This document shows positions 26,086-40,600 of a stretch of 64,000 nt of DNA, in pieces (within the stretch, counting starts at the first letter, position 1; each line of letters opens with the position of its first letter). Below the pieces are notes generated by a model. That model was not told the DNA's origin. It saw only the letters and a program-made list of their open reading frames with translations, and did not search any database. The DNA comes from Oasisia sp. SBJ-2009 (lineage: Eukaryota > Annelida > Polychaeta > Sabellida > Siboglinidae). The DNA lies in the NCBI GenBank assembly GCA_964017155.1, contig OZ024861.1:21321213-21385212 (forward strand), written 5' to 3'. The position numbers were made by a program, and so were the translations under genes.

Positions 26086-27783
26086 GCATCCATCCAACCA
26101 CCCGTTCTTAACGCATCCAATGAAACACCCCTACCTAACGCATCCATCCAACCACCCCTACGTTATGCATCCACCCAACCACCCCTACTTAGCGCATCCA
26201 TCCAACCACCCCTACTTAACGCTTCCATTCAACCACCCCTACATAACGCATCCATCCAACCACACCTACTTAATGCTTCCATGCATTCACCTCAACTTAA
26301 TTCATCCATCCAACCTCCCCTATATAACGCATCCATCAAACCAACCCTACTTAATTCTTCCATCCGTTCACCTCAACTTAATGCATCCGTCCAACCACAC
26401 ATACTTACCGCATCCATCCATTCACCTCTACTTAATGCATCCATCCAACCCCCACTACTTAACGCATCCATCCAACCACCCCTCCTTAATGCTTCCACCC
26501 TGTCACCTGAATTTAATGCATCCATCCAACCACCACTACTTAGCGCATCCATCCAACCACCCCTACTTAAGGCATCCATCCAACAAACCCTACTTAACGC
26601 ATCCATCCAACCATTCCTACTTAGCGCATCCATACAATCACCCCTACTTAACGCTTCCATCGAAACACTCCTACCGAACTTATCCATCCAACCTCCTCTA
26701 CTTAACGCATCCATCCAACCACGCCTACTTAACGCATCCACCCAACCACCCGTTATTAACGCATCCATCCAACTACCCCTATATATCGCATCCATCCAAC
26801 CACCCCTACTTAACGCATCCATTCAACAACCTCTAATTCACGCATCCATACAACCCCCTACTTAATGCATCCATCCAACCACCCCTCCTTAGCGCATCCA
26901 TCCTACCACCCCTACCTAACGCATCCATTAAACCATCCCTACTTATCCCATCCATTCAACCACCCGTATTTAGCGCATCCATCGAAACACTCCTACCGAA
27001 CATATCCATCCAACCTCCTCTACTTAACGCATCCATCCAAACACCCCTACATAACGCATCCATTCAACCACCTTACTTAACGCATCCATCCAACCACCCC
27101 TATTTATACCATCCATTCAATCACCCGTACTTAACGCATCCATCCAATCACCCCTACTTAACGCATCCATGCAACCACTCCTACGTAATGCATCCGACCA
27201 ACCACCTCTACTAAACGCATCCGTCCAAACACCCCTACTTAACGCATCCATACAACCAACCATACTTAACGCATCCATCCAACCTCCCCTTCTTAACGCA
27301 TCCAATCAAACACCCCTACTTAAAGCATCCGTCCAACCACCCCTACTTAACGCATCCGTCCAACAAACCCTACTTATCGCTACCATTCAACCACCCCTAC
27401 TTAACTTATCCATCCAACCACCCCTAAATAACGCATCCATTCAACCACCCGTACTTAGCTCATCCATCCAACCACCACTACTTAACGCATCCATCCAACC
27501 ACCCCTACTTAACGCATCCGTCCAACCACCCCTACTTAACGCATCCGTCCAACAAACCCTACTTATCGCATCCATCCAACCACCCCTACTTAAGGAATCC
27601 ATCCAACAACCCCCGACTTAACGCATCCATCCGACCATTCCTACTTAGCGCATCCATCCAACCATCCCTTCTTAACGTATTCAATCAAACACCCCTACTT
27701 AGCGCATCCATCCAACTATCGTACATAACGTATCCCTCCAACCACCCCTATTTAACCCTTCCATTCAAACACCCGTACTTAAA
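26086..27783 (+). repeat. 1,698-bp higher-order unit, copy C1b
   Basis: Tandem copy of the preceding unit with the same length. Its private variants (for example those near 26310-26330 and 26510) recur in the C2b copy at 35910-37607. After 27783 it continues into a different monomer order. Confidence 0.9.
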
Positions 27784-30199
27784 GCATCCATCCAACAACC
27801 CCTATATAACGCATCCATTCAACCACCCCTACTTAACCCATGCATCCAATCACACATACTTGACGCATCCATGCAACCACCCCTATTTAACGTATCCATC
27901 CAATCTCCCCTAATTAATGCATCCATCGAATCACCCCTACTTAAAACATCCATCCAACCACTCTTACTTAACGCATCAATGCAACCTATCATACTTAAAA
28001 CATCCATCCAACTACCCCTACATAACGCATACATTCAACCATCCCTAATAAACGCATTCATCCAACCAGCCCTACGTAGCGCATCCATTCAACCACCCGT
28101 ACTTAACGCATCCGTCCAACCACTCGTACTTAACGAATCCGTCCAACCTTTCCTACTTAACGCATCCATCCAACCTCTCCTACTTAATGCATCCATCCAT
28201 TCACCACTACTTAATGCATCCACCCGACCACCCCTACTTAACGCATCCATTCAACTACCCCTACAGAACGCATCCATGCAACCACCCCTACTTAATGCTT
28301 CCATCCATACAACTCAACTTAATGCATCCATCCAACCATCCCTATATAACGCATCCATCCAACCACCCCTACTTAATTCTATCCTTTCACCTCAATTTAA
28401 TTCATCCATCCAAGCACCCCTATATAACGCATACGTCCATTCATCTCTACTTGAAGCATCCATCCAAACCCAACTACTTAACGCATCCAATCAATCACCC
28501 CTACGTAATGCATCCGTCCAACCACCCCTACTTAACGCATCCGTCCAACCACCCCTACTTATCGCAACCATTCAACCAACCCTACTTAACTTATCCATCC
28601 ACCCACCCCCTAAATAACGCATCAATTCAACCACCCGTAGTTAGCTCATCCATCCAACCACCACTACTTAACGCATACATTCAACTACCAGTACTTAGCG
28701 CATCTATCTAATCATCCCTACTTAACGCATCCATCGAAACACTCCTACTTAGCGTATCCATCCAACTACCTCTACTTAACGCATCCATCCAACCACCCCT
28801 ACTTAACGCATCCTTCCAACCACCCCTACTTAAAGAATTCCTCCAACCATTCCTACTTAACGCATCCGTCCAACCACACCTACTTAACGCATCCGTCCAA
28901 CAAACCCTACTTAGCGCAACCATTCAACCACCCCTACTTAACTTATCCATCCAACCACCCCTAAATAACGCATCCATCCAACCACCCATACTTAGCGCAT
29001 CCATCCAACCACCCCTACTTAACGCATTCGTCCAACCACCACTACTTAATGCATCCATCCATTCACCTCTACTTAATGCATCCAACCACCCATACTTAAT
29101 GCATCCATCCAACCATCCCTACTTAGCGCATCCATCCAACTACACCTATTTAAAGCATCCATCCAACCACCCCTACTTAACGCATCCCCCCAATACTCCT
29201 ACTTAAAGCATCCACTCAACCACCCCTACAGAACGCATCCATCCAACCACCGCTACTTAATTCTTCCATCAATTCACCTCAACTTAATGCATCCATCCAA
29301 CCACCCCTATATACCGCCTCCATCCAATCACCACTACTTAATTCTTCCATCCATTCACCTCAAATTAATGCATCCATCCAAGCACCCCTACTTAACGCAT
29401 CCATCCATTCACCTCTACTTAAAGCATCCTTCCAACCCCAACTACTTAACGCATCCATCCAACCACTCCTACTTAACGCATCAATCCAACCACTCCTACT
29501 TAACGCATCCATCCAACCTCCCCTACTTAACGCATCCAATCAAACACCCCTACTTAACGCATCCGTCCAACCACCCCTACTTAACGCATTCGTCCAATAA
29601 ACCTACTTATCGCAACCATTCAAACACCCCTACTTAACTTATCCATCCAACCACCCCTAAATAACGCATCCATTCAACCACGCGTACTTAGCTCATCCAT
29701 CCAACCACCACTACATAACGCATTCATTCAACTACCCGTACTTAGCGCATCTATCCAATCATCCCTACTTAAAGCATCCATCGAAACACTCATACTTAAC
29801 GTATCCATCCAACCACCTCTACTTAACGCATCCATCCAACCACCCCTACTTAACGCATCCATCCAACCACCTCTAATTAACGCATCCATCCAACCACCCA
29901 TACCTAGCGCATCCATCCAACCACCCCTACTTAACGCATCCATCCAAACACCACTACTTAACGCATTCATCCATTCACCTCTACTTAATGCATCCAACCA
30001 CCCATACTTATTGCATCCAACCAACCATCCCTACTTAGCGCATCCATCCAACTACACCTACTTATAGCATCCATCCAACCACCCCTACTTAACGCATCCA
30101 TCCCACTACTCCTACTTACAGCATCCATTCCACCACCCCTACAGAACGCATCCATTCAACCACCGCTACTTAATTCTTCCATCAATTCACCTCAACTTA

Positions 30200-32999
30200 A
30201 TGCATCCATCCAACCACCCCTATATAACGCATCCATCCAAACTCCCCTACTTAATTTTTCCATCCATTCACCTCAACTGAATGCATCCATCCAAGCTCCC
30301 CTACTTAACGCATCCATCCTTTCAACTCTACTTAAAGCATCCATCCAACCCCCACTACTTAGCGCATCCATCCAACCACTCCTACTTAGCGCATCCATCC
30401 AACCACCCCTACTTAACGCATTCATCCAACCACTCCTACTTAACGCATCCATCCAACCTCCCCTTCTTAACGCATCCAATCAAACACCCCTACTTAGCGC
30501 ATCCTTCCAACCACCCCTACTTAACGCATTCATCCAACCACTCCTACTTAATGCATCCGTCCAACCACACCTACTTAACGCACCCGTCCAACAAACCCTA
30601 CTTATCGCAACCATTCAACCACCCCTACTTAACTTATCCATCCAACCACCCCTAAATAACGCATCCATCCAACCACCCGTACTTAGCGCATCCATCCAAC
30701 CACCCCTACTTAACGCATCCATTCAACCACCCCTAAATAACGCATCCATCCAACCACCCATACTTAGCGCATCCATCCAACCACCACTATTTAACGCATT
30801 CATCCATTCACCTCTACTTAATGCATCCAACCACCCATACTTAATGCATCCAACCAACCATCCCTACTTAGCGCATCCATCCAACTACACCTACTTATAG
30901 CATCCATCCAACCACCCCTACTTAACGCATCCATCCCACTACTCCTAATTACAGCATCCATTCCACCACCCCTACAGAACGCATCCATCCAACCACCGCT
31001 ACTTAATTCTTCCATCAATTCACCTCAACTTAATGCATCCATCCAACCACCCCTATATAACGCATCCATCCAAACTCCCCTACTTAATTCTTCCACCCAT
31101 TCACCTCAACTTAATGCATCCATCCAAGCTCCCCTACTTAACGCATCCATCCTTTCACCTCTACTTAGAGCATCCATCCAACCCCCACTACTTACCGCAT
31201 TCATCCAACCACCCCTACTTAACGCATTCATCCAACCACTCCTACTTAACGCATCCATCCAACCTCCCCTTCTTAACGCATCCAATCAAACACCCCTACT
31301 TAGCGCATCCTTCCAACCACCCCTACTTAACGCATTCATCCAACGACTCCTACTTAACGCATCCGTCCAACCACACCTACTTAACGCACCCGTCCAACAA
31401 ACCCTACTTATCGCAACCATTCAACCACCCCTACTTAACTTATCCATCCAACCACCCCTAAATAACGCATCCATCCAACCACCCATACTTAGCTCATCCA
31501 TCCAACCACCACTACATAACGCATTCATTCAACTACCCGTACTTAGCGCATCTATCCAATCATCCCTACTTAAAGCATCCATCGAAACACTCATACTTAA
31601 CGTATCCATCCAACCACCTCTACTTAACGCATCCATCCAACCACCCCTACTTAACGCATCCATCCAACCACCTCTAATTAACGCATCCATCCAACCACCC
31701 ATACCTAGCGCATCCATCCAACCACCCCTACTTAACGCATCCATCCAAACACCACTACTTAACGCATTCATCCATTCACCTCTACTTAATGCATCCAACC
31801 ACCCATACTTATTGCATCCAACCAACCATCCCTACTTAGCGCATCCATCCAACTACACCTACTTATAGCATCCATCCAACCACCCCTACTTAACGCATCC
31901 ATCCCACTACTCCTACTTACAGCATCCATTCCACCACCCCTACAGAACGCATCCATCCAACCACCGCTACTTAATTCTTCCATCAATTCACCTCAACTTA
32001 ATGCATCCATCCAACCACCCCTATATAACGCATCCATCCAAACTCCCCTACTTAATTTTTCCATCCATTCACCTCAACTTAATGCATCCATCCAAGCTCC
32101 CCTACTTAACGCATCCATCCTTTCAACTCTACTTAAAGCATCCATCCAACCCCCACTACTTAGCGCATCCATCCAACCACTCCTACTTAGCGCATCCATC
32201 CAACCACCCCTACTTAACGCATTCATCCAACCACTCCTACTTAACGCATCCATCCAACCTCCCCTTCTTAACGCATCCAATCAAACACCCCTACTTAGCG
32301 CATCCTTCCAACCACCCCTACTTAACGCATTCATCCAACCACTCCTACTTAACGCATCCGTCCAACCACACCTACTTAACGCACCCGTCCAACAAACCCT
32401 ACTTATCGCAACCATTCAACCACCCCTACTTAACTTATCCATCCAACCACCCCTAAATAACGCATCCATCCAACCACCCGTACTTAGCGCATCCATCCAA
32501 CCACCCCTACTTAACGCATCCATTCAACCACCCCTAAATAACGCATCCATCCAACCACCCATACTTAGCGCATCCACCCAACCACCCCTACTTAACGCAT
32601 TCATCCAACCACTCCTACTTAACGCATCCATCCAACCTCCTCTTCTTAACGCATCCAATCAAACACCCGTACTTAGCGCATCCTTCCAACCACCCTTACT
32701 TAACGCATTCATCCAACCACTCCTACTTAACGCATCCGTCCAACCACACCTACTTAACGCACCCGTCCAACAAACCCTACTTAGCGCAACCATTCAACCA
32801 CCCCTACTTAACTTATCCATCCAACCACCCCTAAATAACGCATCCATCCAACCACCCATACTTAGCGCATCCATCCAACCACCCCTACTTAACGCATTCG
32901 TCCAACCACCACTACTTAATGCATCCATCCATTCACCTCTACTTAATGCATCCAACCACCCATACTTAATGCATCCACCCAACCATCCCTACTTAGCGC
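30200..32999 (+). repeat. Recurrent about 0.8-1.0-kb sub-block within C (anchors at 30200, 31033, 32001)
   Basis: A monomer series that starts after ATTCACCTCAACTTAATG recurs at 30200, 31033 and 32001 (spacings 833 and 968). It recurs in C2 and beyond at 39892, 40725, 41693, 42927, 44618, 45289 and 57107. The 833 and 968 spacings are preserved in C2, which shows they predate the C duplication. The later spacings (1,234, 1,691, 671) show further expansion or loss. Confidence 0.8.
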
Positions 33000-34211
33000 A
33001 TCCATCCAACTACACCTATTTAAAGCATCCATCCAACCACCCCTACTTAACGCATCCCCCCAATACTCCTACTTAAAGCATCCACTCAACCACCCCTACA
33101 GAACGCATCCATCCAACCACCGCTACTTAATTCTTCCATCAATTCACCTCAACTTAATGCATCCATCCAACCACCCCTATATACCGCCTCCATCCAAACA
33201 CCACTACTTAATTCTTCCATCCATTCACCTCAAATTAATGCATCCATCCAAGCACCCCTACTTAACGCATCCATCCATTCACCTCTACTTAAAGCATCCT
33301 TCCAACCCCAACTACTTAACGCATCCATCCAACCACTCCTACTTAACGCATCAATCCAACCACTCCTACTTAACGCATCCATCCAACCTCCCCTACTTAA
33401 CGCATCCAATCAAACACCCCTACTTAACGCATCCGTCCAACCACCCCTACTTAACGCATCCGTCCAATAAACCTACTTATCGCAACCATTCAAACACCCC
33501 TACTTAACTTATCCATCCAACCACCCCTAAATAACGCATCCATTCAACCACGCGTACTTAGCTCATCCATCCAACCACCACTACATAACGCATTCATTCA
33601 ACTACCCGTACTTAGCGCATCTATCCAATCATCCCTACTTAAAGCATCCATCGAAACACTCATACTTAACGTATCCATCCAACCACCTCTACTTAACGCA
33701 TCCATCCAACCACCCCTACTTAACGCATCCATCCAACCACCTCTAATTAACGCATCCATCCAACCACCCATACCTAGCGCATCCATCCAACCACCCCTAC
33801 TTAACGCATCCATCCAAACACCACTACTTAACGCATTCATCCATTCACCTCTACTTAATGCATCCAACCACCCATAGTTAATACATCCAACCAACCATCC
33901 CTACTTAGCGCATCCATCCAACTACACCTACTTATAGCATCCATCCAACCACCCCTTCTTAACGCATCCATCCCACTACTCCTACTTACAGCATCCATCC
34001 AACCACCCCTACTAAATGCATCCATTCAACCACCCCTACATAACGCATCCATCCAACCACCCGTAATTAATGCTTCCATCCATTCACCTCAACTTAATGC
34101 AACCATCCAAGCACCCCTACTTAACGCATCCATCCATTCACCTCTACTTAGCGCATCCATCGAACCCCCCCTCCCTAACTTAACGGATCCATCCAACCAC
34201 TCCGACTTAAC

Positions 34212-35909
34212 GCATCCATCCAACCACCCGTTCTTAACGCATCCAATGAAACACCCCTACCTAACGCATCCATCCAACCACCCCTACGTCATGCATCCAC
34301 CCAACCACCCCTACTTAGCGCATCCATCCAACCACCCCTACTTAACGCTTCCATTCAACCACCCCTACATAACGCATCCATCCAACCACACCTACTTAAT
34401 GCTTCCATGCATTCACCTCAACTTAATTCATCCATCCAACCTCCCCTATATAACGCATCCATTAAACCAACCCTACTTAATTCTTCCATCCATTCACCTC
34501 AACTTAATGCATCCGTCCAACCACACATACTTACCGCATCCATCCATTCACCTCTACTTAATGCATCCATCCAACCCCCACTACTTAACGCATCCATCCA
34601 ACCACCCCTCCTTAATGCTTCCACCCAGTCACCTGAATTTAATGCATCCATCCAACCACCACTACTTAGCGCATCCATCCAACCACCCCTACTTAAGGCA
34701 TCCATCCAACAACCCCTACTTAACGCATCCATCCAACCATTCCTACTTAGCGCATCCATACAATCACCCCTACTTAACGCTTCCATCGAAACACTCCTAC
34801 CGAACTTATTCATCCAACCTCCTCTACTTAACGCATCCATCCAACCACGCCTACTTAACGCATCCATCCAACCACCCGTTATTAACGCATCCATCCAACT
34901 ACCCCTATATATCGCATCCATCCAACCACCCCTACTTAACGCATCCATTCAACAACCTCTAATTCACGCATCCATACAACCCCCTACTTAATGCATCCAT
35001 CCAACCACCCCTCCTTAGCGCATCCATCCTACCACCCCTACCTAACGCATCCATTAAACCATCCCTACTTATCCCATCCATTCAACCACCCGTATTTAGC
35101 GCAACCATCGAAACACTCCTACCGAACATATCCATCCAACCTCCTCTACTTAACGCATCCATCCAAACACCCCTACATAACGCATCCATTCAACCACCTT
35201 ACTTAAGGCATCCATCCAACCACCCCTATTTATACCATCCATTCAATCACCCGTACTTAACGCATCCATCCAATCACCCCTACTTAACGCATCCATGCAA
35301 CCACTCCTACGTAATGCATCCGACCAACCACCTCTACTAAACGCATCCGTCCAAACACCCCTACTTAACGCATCCATACAACCAACCATACTTAACGCAT
35401 CCATCCAACCTCCCCTTCTTAACGCATCCAATCAAACACCCCTACTTAAAGCATCCGTCCAACCACCCCTACTTAACGCATCCGTCCAACAAACCCTACT
35501 TATCGCTACCATTCAACCACCCCTACTTAACTTATCCATCCAACCACCCCTAAATAACGCATCCATTCAACCACCCGTACTTAGCTCATCCATCCAACCA
35601 CCACTACTTAACGCATCCATCCAACCACCCCTACTTAACGCATCCGTCCAACCACCCCTACTTAACGCATCCGTCCAACAAACCCTACTTATCGCATCCA
35701 TCCAACCACCCCTACTTAAGGAATCCATCCAACAACCCCCGATTTAACGCATCCATCCGACCATTCCTACTTAGCGCATCCATCCAACCATCCCTTCTTA
35801 ACGCATTCAATCAAACACCCCTACTTAGCGCATCCATCCAACTCTCGTACATAACGTATCCCTCCAACCACCCCTATTTAACCCTTCCATTCAAACACCC
35901 GTACTTAAA
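34212..35909 (+). repeat. 1,698-bp higher-order unit, copy C2a
   Basis: Matches C1a at an offset of 9,824 bases, including variants that separate C1a from C1b. Confidence 0.9.
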
Positions 35910-37607
35910 GCATCCATCCAACCACCCGTTCTTAACGCATCCAATGAAACACCCCTACCTAACGCATCCATCCAACCACCCCTACGTTATGCATCCACCC
36001 AACCACCCCTACTTAGCGCATCCATCCAACCACCCCTACTTAACGCTTCCATTCAACCACCCCTACATAACGCATCCATCCAACCACACCTACTTAATGC
36101 TTCCATGCATTCACCTCAACTTAATTCATCCATCCAACCTCCCCTATATAACGCATCCATCAAACCAACCCTACTTAATTCTTCCATCCGTTCACCTCAA
36201 CTTAATGCATCCGTCCAACCACACATACTTACCGCATCCATCCATTCACCTCTACTTAATGCATCCATCCAACCCCCACTACTTAACGCATCCATCCAAC
36301 CACCCCTCCTTAATGCTTCCACCCTGTCACCTGAATTTAATGCATCCATCCAACCACCACTACTTAGCGCATCCATCCAACCACCCCTACTTAAGGCATC
36401 CATCCAACAACCCCTACTTAACGCATCCATCCAACCATTCCTACTTAGCGCATCCATACAATCACCCCTACTTAACGCTTCCATCGAAACACTCCTACCG
36501 AACTTATCCATCCAACCTCCTCTACTTAACGCATCCATCCAACCACGCCTACTTAACGCATCCACCCAACCACCCGTTATTAACGCATCCATCCAACTAC
36601 CCCTATATATCGCATCCATCCAACCACCCCTACTTAACGCATCCATTCAACAACCTCTAATTCACGCATCCATACAACCCCCTACTTAATGCATCCATCC
36701 AACCACCCCTCCTTAGCGCATCCATCCTACCACCCCTACCTAACACATCCATTAAACCATCCCTACTTATCCCATCCATTCAACCACCCGTATTTAGCGC
36801 ATCCATCGAAACACTCCTACCGAACATATCCATCCAACCTCCTCTACTTAACGCATCCATCCAAACACCCCTACATAACGCATCCATTCAACCACCTTAC
36901 TTAACGCATCCATCCAACCACCCCTATTTATACCATCCATTCAATCACCCGTACTTAACGCATCCATCCAATCACCCCTACTTAACGCATCCATGCAACC
37001 ACTCCTACGTAATGCATCCGACCAACCACCTCTACTAAACGCATCCGTCCAAACACCCCTACTTAACGCATTCATACAACCAACCATACTTAACGCATCC
37101 ATCCAACCTCCCCTTCTTAACGCATCCAATCAAACACCCCTACTTAAAGCATCCGTCCAACCACCCCTACTTAACGCATCCGTCCAACAAACCCTACTTA
37201 TCGCTACCATTCAACCACCCCTACTTAACTTATCCATCCAACCACCCCTAAATAACGCATCCATTCAACCACCCGTACTTAGCTCATCCATCCAACCACC
37301 ACTACTTAACGCATCCATCCAACCACCCCTACTTAACGCATCCGTCCAACCACCCCTACTTAACGCATCCGTCCAACAAACCCTACTTATCGCATCCATC
37401 CAACCACCCCTACTTAAGGAATCCATCCAACAACCCCCGACTTAACGCATCCATCCGACCATTCCTACTTAGCGCATCCATCCAACCATCCCTTCTTAAC
37501 GTATTCAATCAAACACCCCTACTTAGCGCATCCATCCAACTATCGTACATAACGTATCCCTCCAACCACCCCTATTTAACCCTTCCATTCAAACACCCGT
37601 ACTTAAA
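35910..37607 (+). repeat. 1,698-bp higher-order unit, copy C2b
   Basis: Matches C1b at an offset of 9,824 bases, including the variants that separate C1b from C1a. Confidence 0.9.
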
Positions 37608-40600
37608 GCATCCATCCAACAACCCCTATATAACGCATCCATTCAACCACCCCTACTTAACCCATGCATCCAATCACACATACTTGACGCATCCATGCAA
37701 CCACCCCTATTTAACGTATCCATCCAATCTCCCCTAATTAATGCATCCATCGAATCACCCCTACTTAAAACATCCATCCAACCACTCTTACTTAACGCAT
37801 CAATGCAACCTATCATACTTAAAACATCCATCCAACTACCCCTACATAACGCATACATTCAACCATCCCTAATAAACGCATTCATCCAACCAGCCCTACG
37901 TAGCGCATCCATTCAACCACCCGTACTTAACGCATCCGTCCAACCACTCGTACTTAACGAATCCGTCCAACCTTTCCTACTTAACGCATCCATCCAACCT
38001 CTCCTACTTAATGCATCCATCCATTCACCACTACTTAATGCATCCACCCGACCACCCCTACTTAACGCATCCATTCAACTACCCCTACAGAACGCATCCA
38101 TGCAACCACCCCTACTTAATGCTTCCATCCATACAACTCAACTTAATGCATCCATCCAAGCACCCCTATATAACGCATACGTCCATTCATCTCTACTTGA
38201 AGCATCCATCCAAACCCAACTACTTAACGCATCCAATCAATCACCCCTACGTAATGCATCCGTCCAACCACCCCTACTTAACGCATCCGTCCAACCACCC
38301 CTACTTATCGCAACCATTCAACCAACCCTACTTAACTTATCCATCCACCCACCCCCTAAATAACGCATCAATTCAACCACCCGTAGTTAGCTCATCCATC
38401 CAACCACCACTACTTAACGCATACATTCAACTACCAGTACTTAGCGCATCTATCTAATCATCCCTACTTAACGCATCCATCGAAACACTCCTACTTAGCG
38501 TATCCATCCAACTACCTCTACTTAACGCATCCATCCAACCACCCCTACTTAACGCATCCTTCCAACCACCCCTACTTAAAGAATTCCTCCAACCATTCCT
38601 ACTTAACGCATCCGTCCAACCACACCTACTTAACGCATCCGTCCAACAAACCCTACTTAGCGCAACCATTCAACCACCCCTACTTAACTTATCCATCCAA
38701 CCACCCCTAAATAACGCATCCATCCAACCACCCATACTTAGCGCATCCATCCAACCACCCCTACTTAACGCATTCGTCCAACCACCACTACTTAATGCAT
38801 CCATCCATTCACCTCTACTTAATGCATCCAACCACCCATACTTAATGCATCCATCCAACCATCCCTACTTAGCGCATCCATCCAACTACACCTATTTAAA
38901 GCATCCATCCAACCACCCCTACTTAACGCATCCCCCCAATACTCCTACTTAAAGCATCCACTCAACCACCCCTACAGAACGCATCCATCCAACCACCGCT
39001 ACTTAATTCTTCCATCAATTCACCTCAACTTAATGCATCCATCCAACCACCCCTATATACCGCCTCCATCCAATCACCACTACTTAATTCTTCCATCCAT
39101 TCACCTCAAATTAATGCATCCATCCAAGCACCCCTACTTAACGCATCCATCCATTCACCTCTACTTAAAGCATCCTTCCAACCCCAACTACTTAACGCAT
39201 CCATTCAACCACTCCTACTTAACGCATCAATCCAACCACTCCTACTTAACGCATCCATCCAACCTCCCCTACTTAACGCATCCAATCAAACACCCCTACT
39301 TAACGCATCCGTCCAACCACCCCTACTTAACGCATTCGTCCAATAAACCTACTTATCGCAACCATTCAAACACCCCTACTTAACTTATCCATCCAACCAC
39401 CCCTAAATAACGCATCCATTCAACCACGCGTACTTAGCTCATCCATCCAACCACTACTACATAACGCATTCATTCAACTACCCGTACTTAGCGCATCTAT
39501 CCAATCATCCCTACTTAAAGCATCCATCGAAACACTCATACTTAACGTATCCATCCAACCACCTCTACTTAACGCATCCATCCAACCACCCCTACTTAAC
39601 GCATCCATCCAACCACCTCTAATTAACGCATCCATCCAACCACCCATACCTAGCGCATCCATCCAACCACCCCTACTTAACGCATCCATCCAAACACCAC
39701 TACTTAACGCATTCATCCATTCACCTCTACTTAATGCATCCAACCACCCATACTTATTGCATCCAACCAACCATCCCTACTTAGCGCATCCATCCAACTA
39801 CACCTACTTATAGCATCCATCCAACCACCCCTACAGAACGCATCCATCCAACCACCGCTACTTAATTCTTCCATCAATTCACCTCAACTTAATGCATCCA
39901 TCCAACCACCCCTATATAACGCATCCATCCAAACTCCCCTACTTAATTTTTCCATCCATTCACCTCAACTTAATGCATCCATCCAAGCTCCCCTACTTAA
40001 CGCATCCATCCTTTCAACTCTACTTAAAGCATCCATCCAACCCCCACTACTTAGCGCATCCATCCAACCACTCCTACTTAGCGCATCCATCCAACCACCC
40101 CTACTTAACGCATTCATCCAACCACTCCTACTTAACGCATCCATCCAACCTCCCCTTCTTAACGCATCCAATCAAACACCCCTACTTAGCGCATCCTTCC
40201 AACCACCCCTACTTAACGCATTCATCCAACCACTCCTACTTAACGCATCCGTCCAACCACACCTACTTAACGCACCCGTCCAACAAACCCTACTTATCGC
40301 AACCATTCAACCACCCCTACTTAACTTATCCATCCAACCACCCCTAAATAACGCATCCATCCAACCACCCGTACTTAGCGCATCCATCCAACCACCCCTA
40401 CTTAACGCATCCATTCAACCACCCCTAAATAACGCATCCATCCAACCACCCATACTTAGCGCATCCATCCAACCACCACTATTTAACGCATTCATCCATT
40501 CACCTCTACTTAATGCATCCAACCACCCATACTTAATGCATCCAACCAACCATCCCTACTTAGCGCATCCATCCAACTACACCTACTTATAGCATCCATC

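Larger units (their letters stand above)
24167..33990 (+). repeat. Satellite block C1, 9,824 bp, directly repeated as C2
   Basis: From 24167 the sequence matches 33991 onward with a constant offset of 9,824 bases for at least 3.9 kb, with only scattered substitutions. C1 runs exactly into C2 inside a GCATCC core. It contains the 1,698-bp doublet (24388-27783) and several related shorter blocks between 28.7 and 34 kb. Confidence 0.92.
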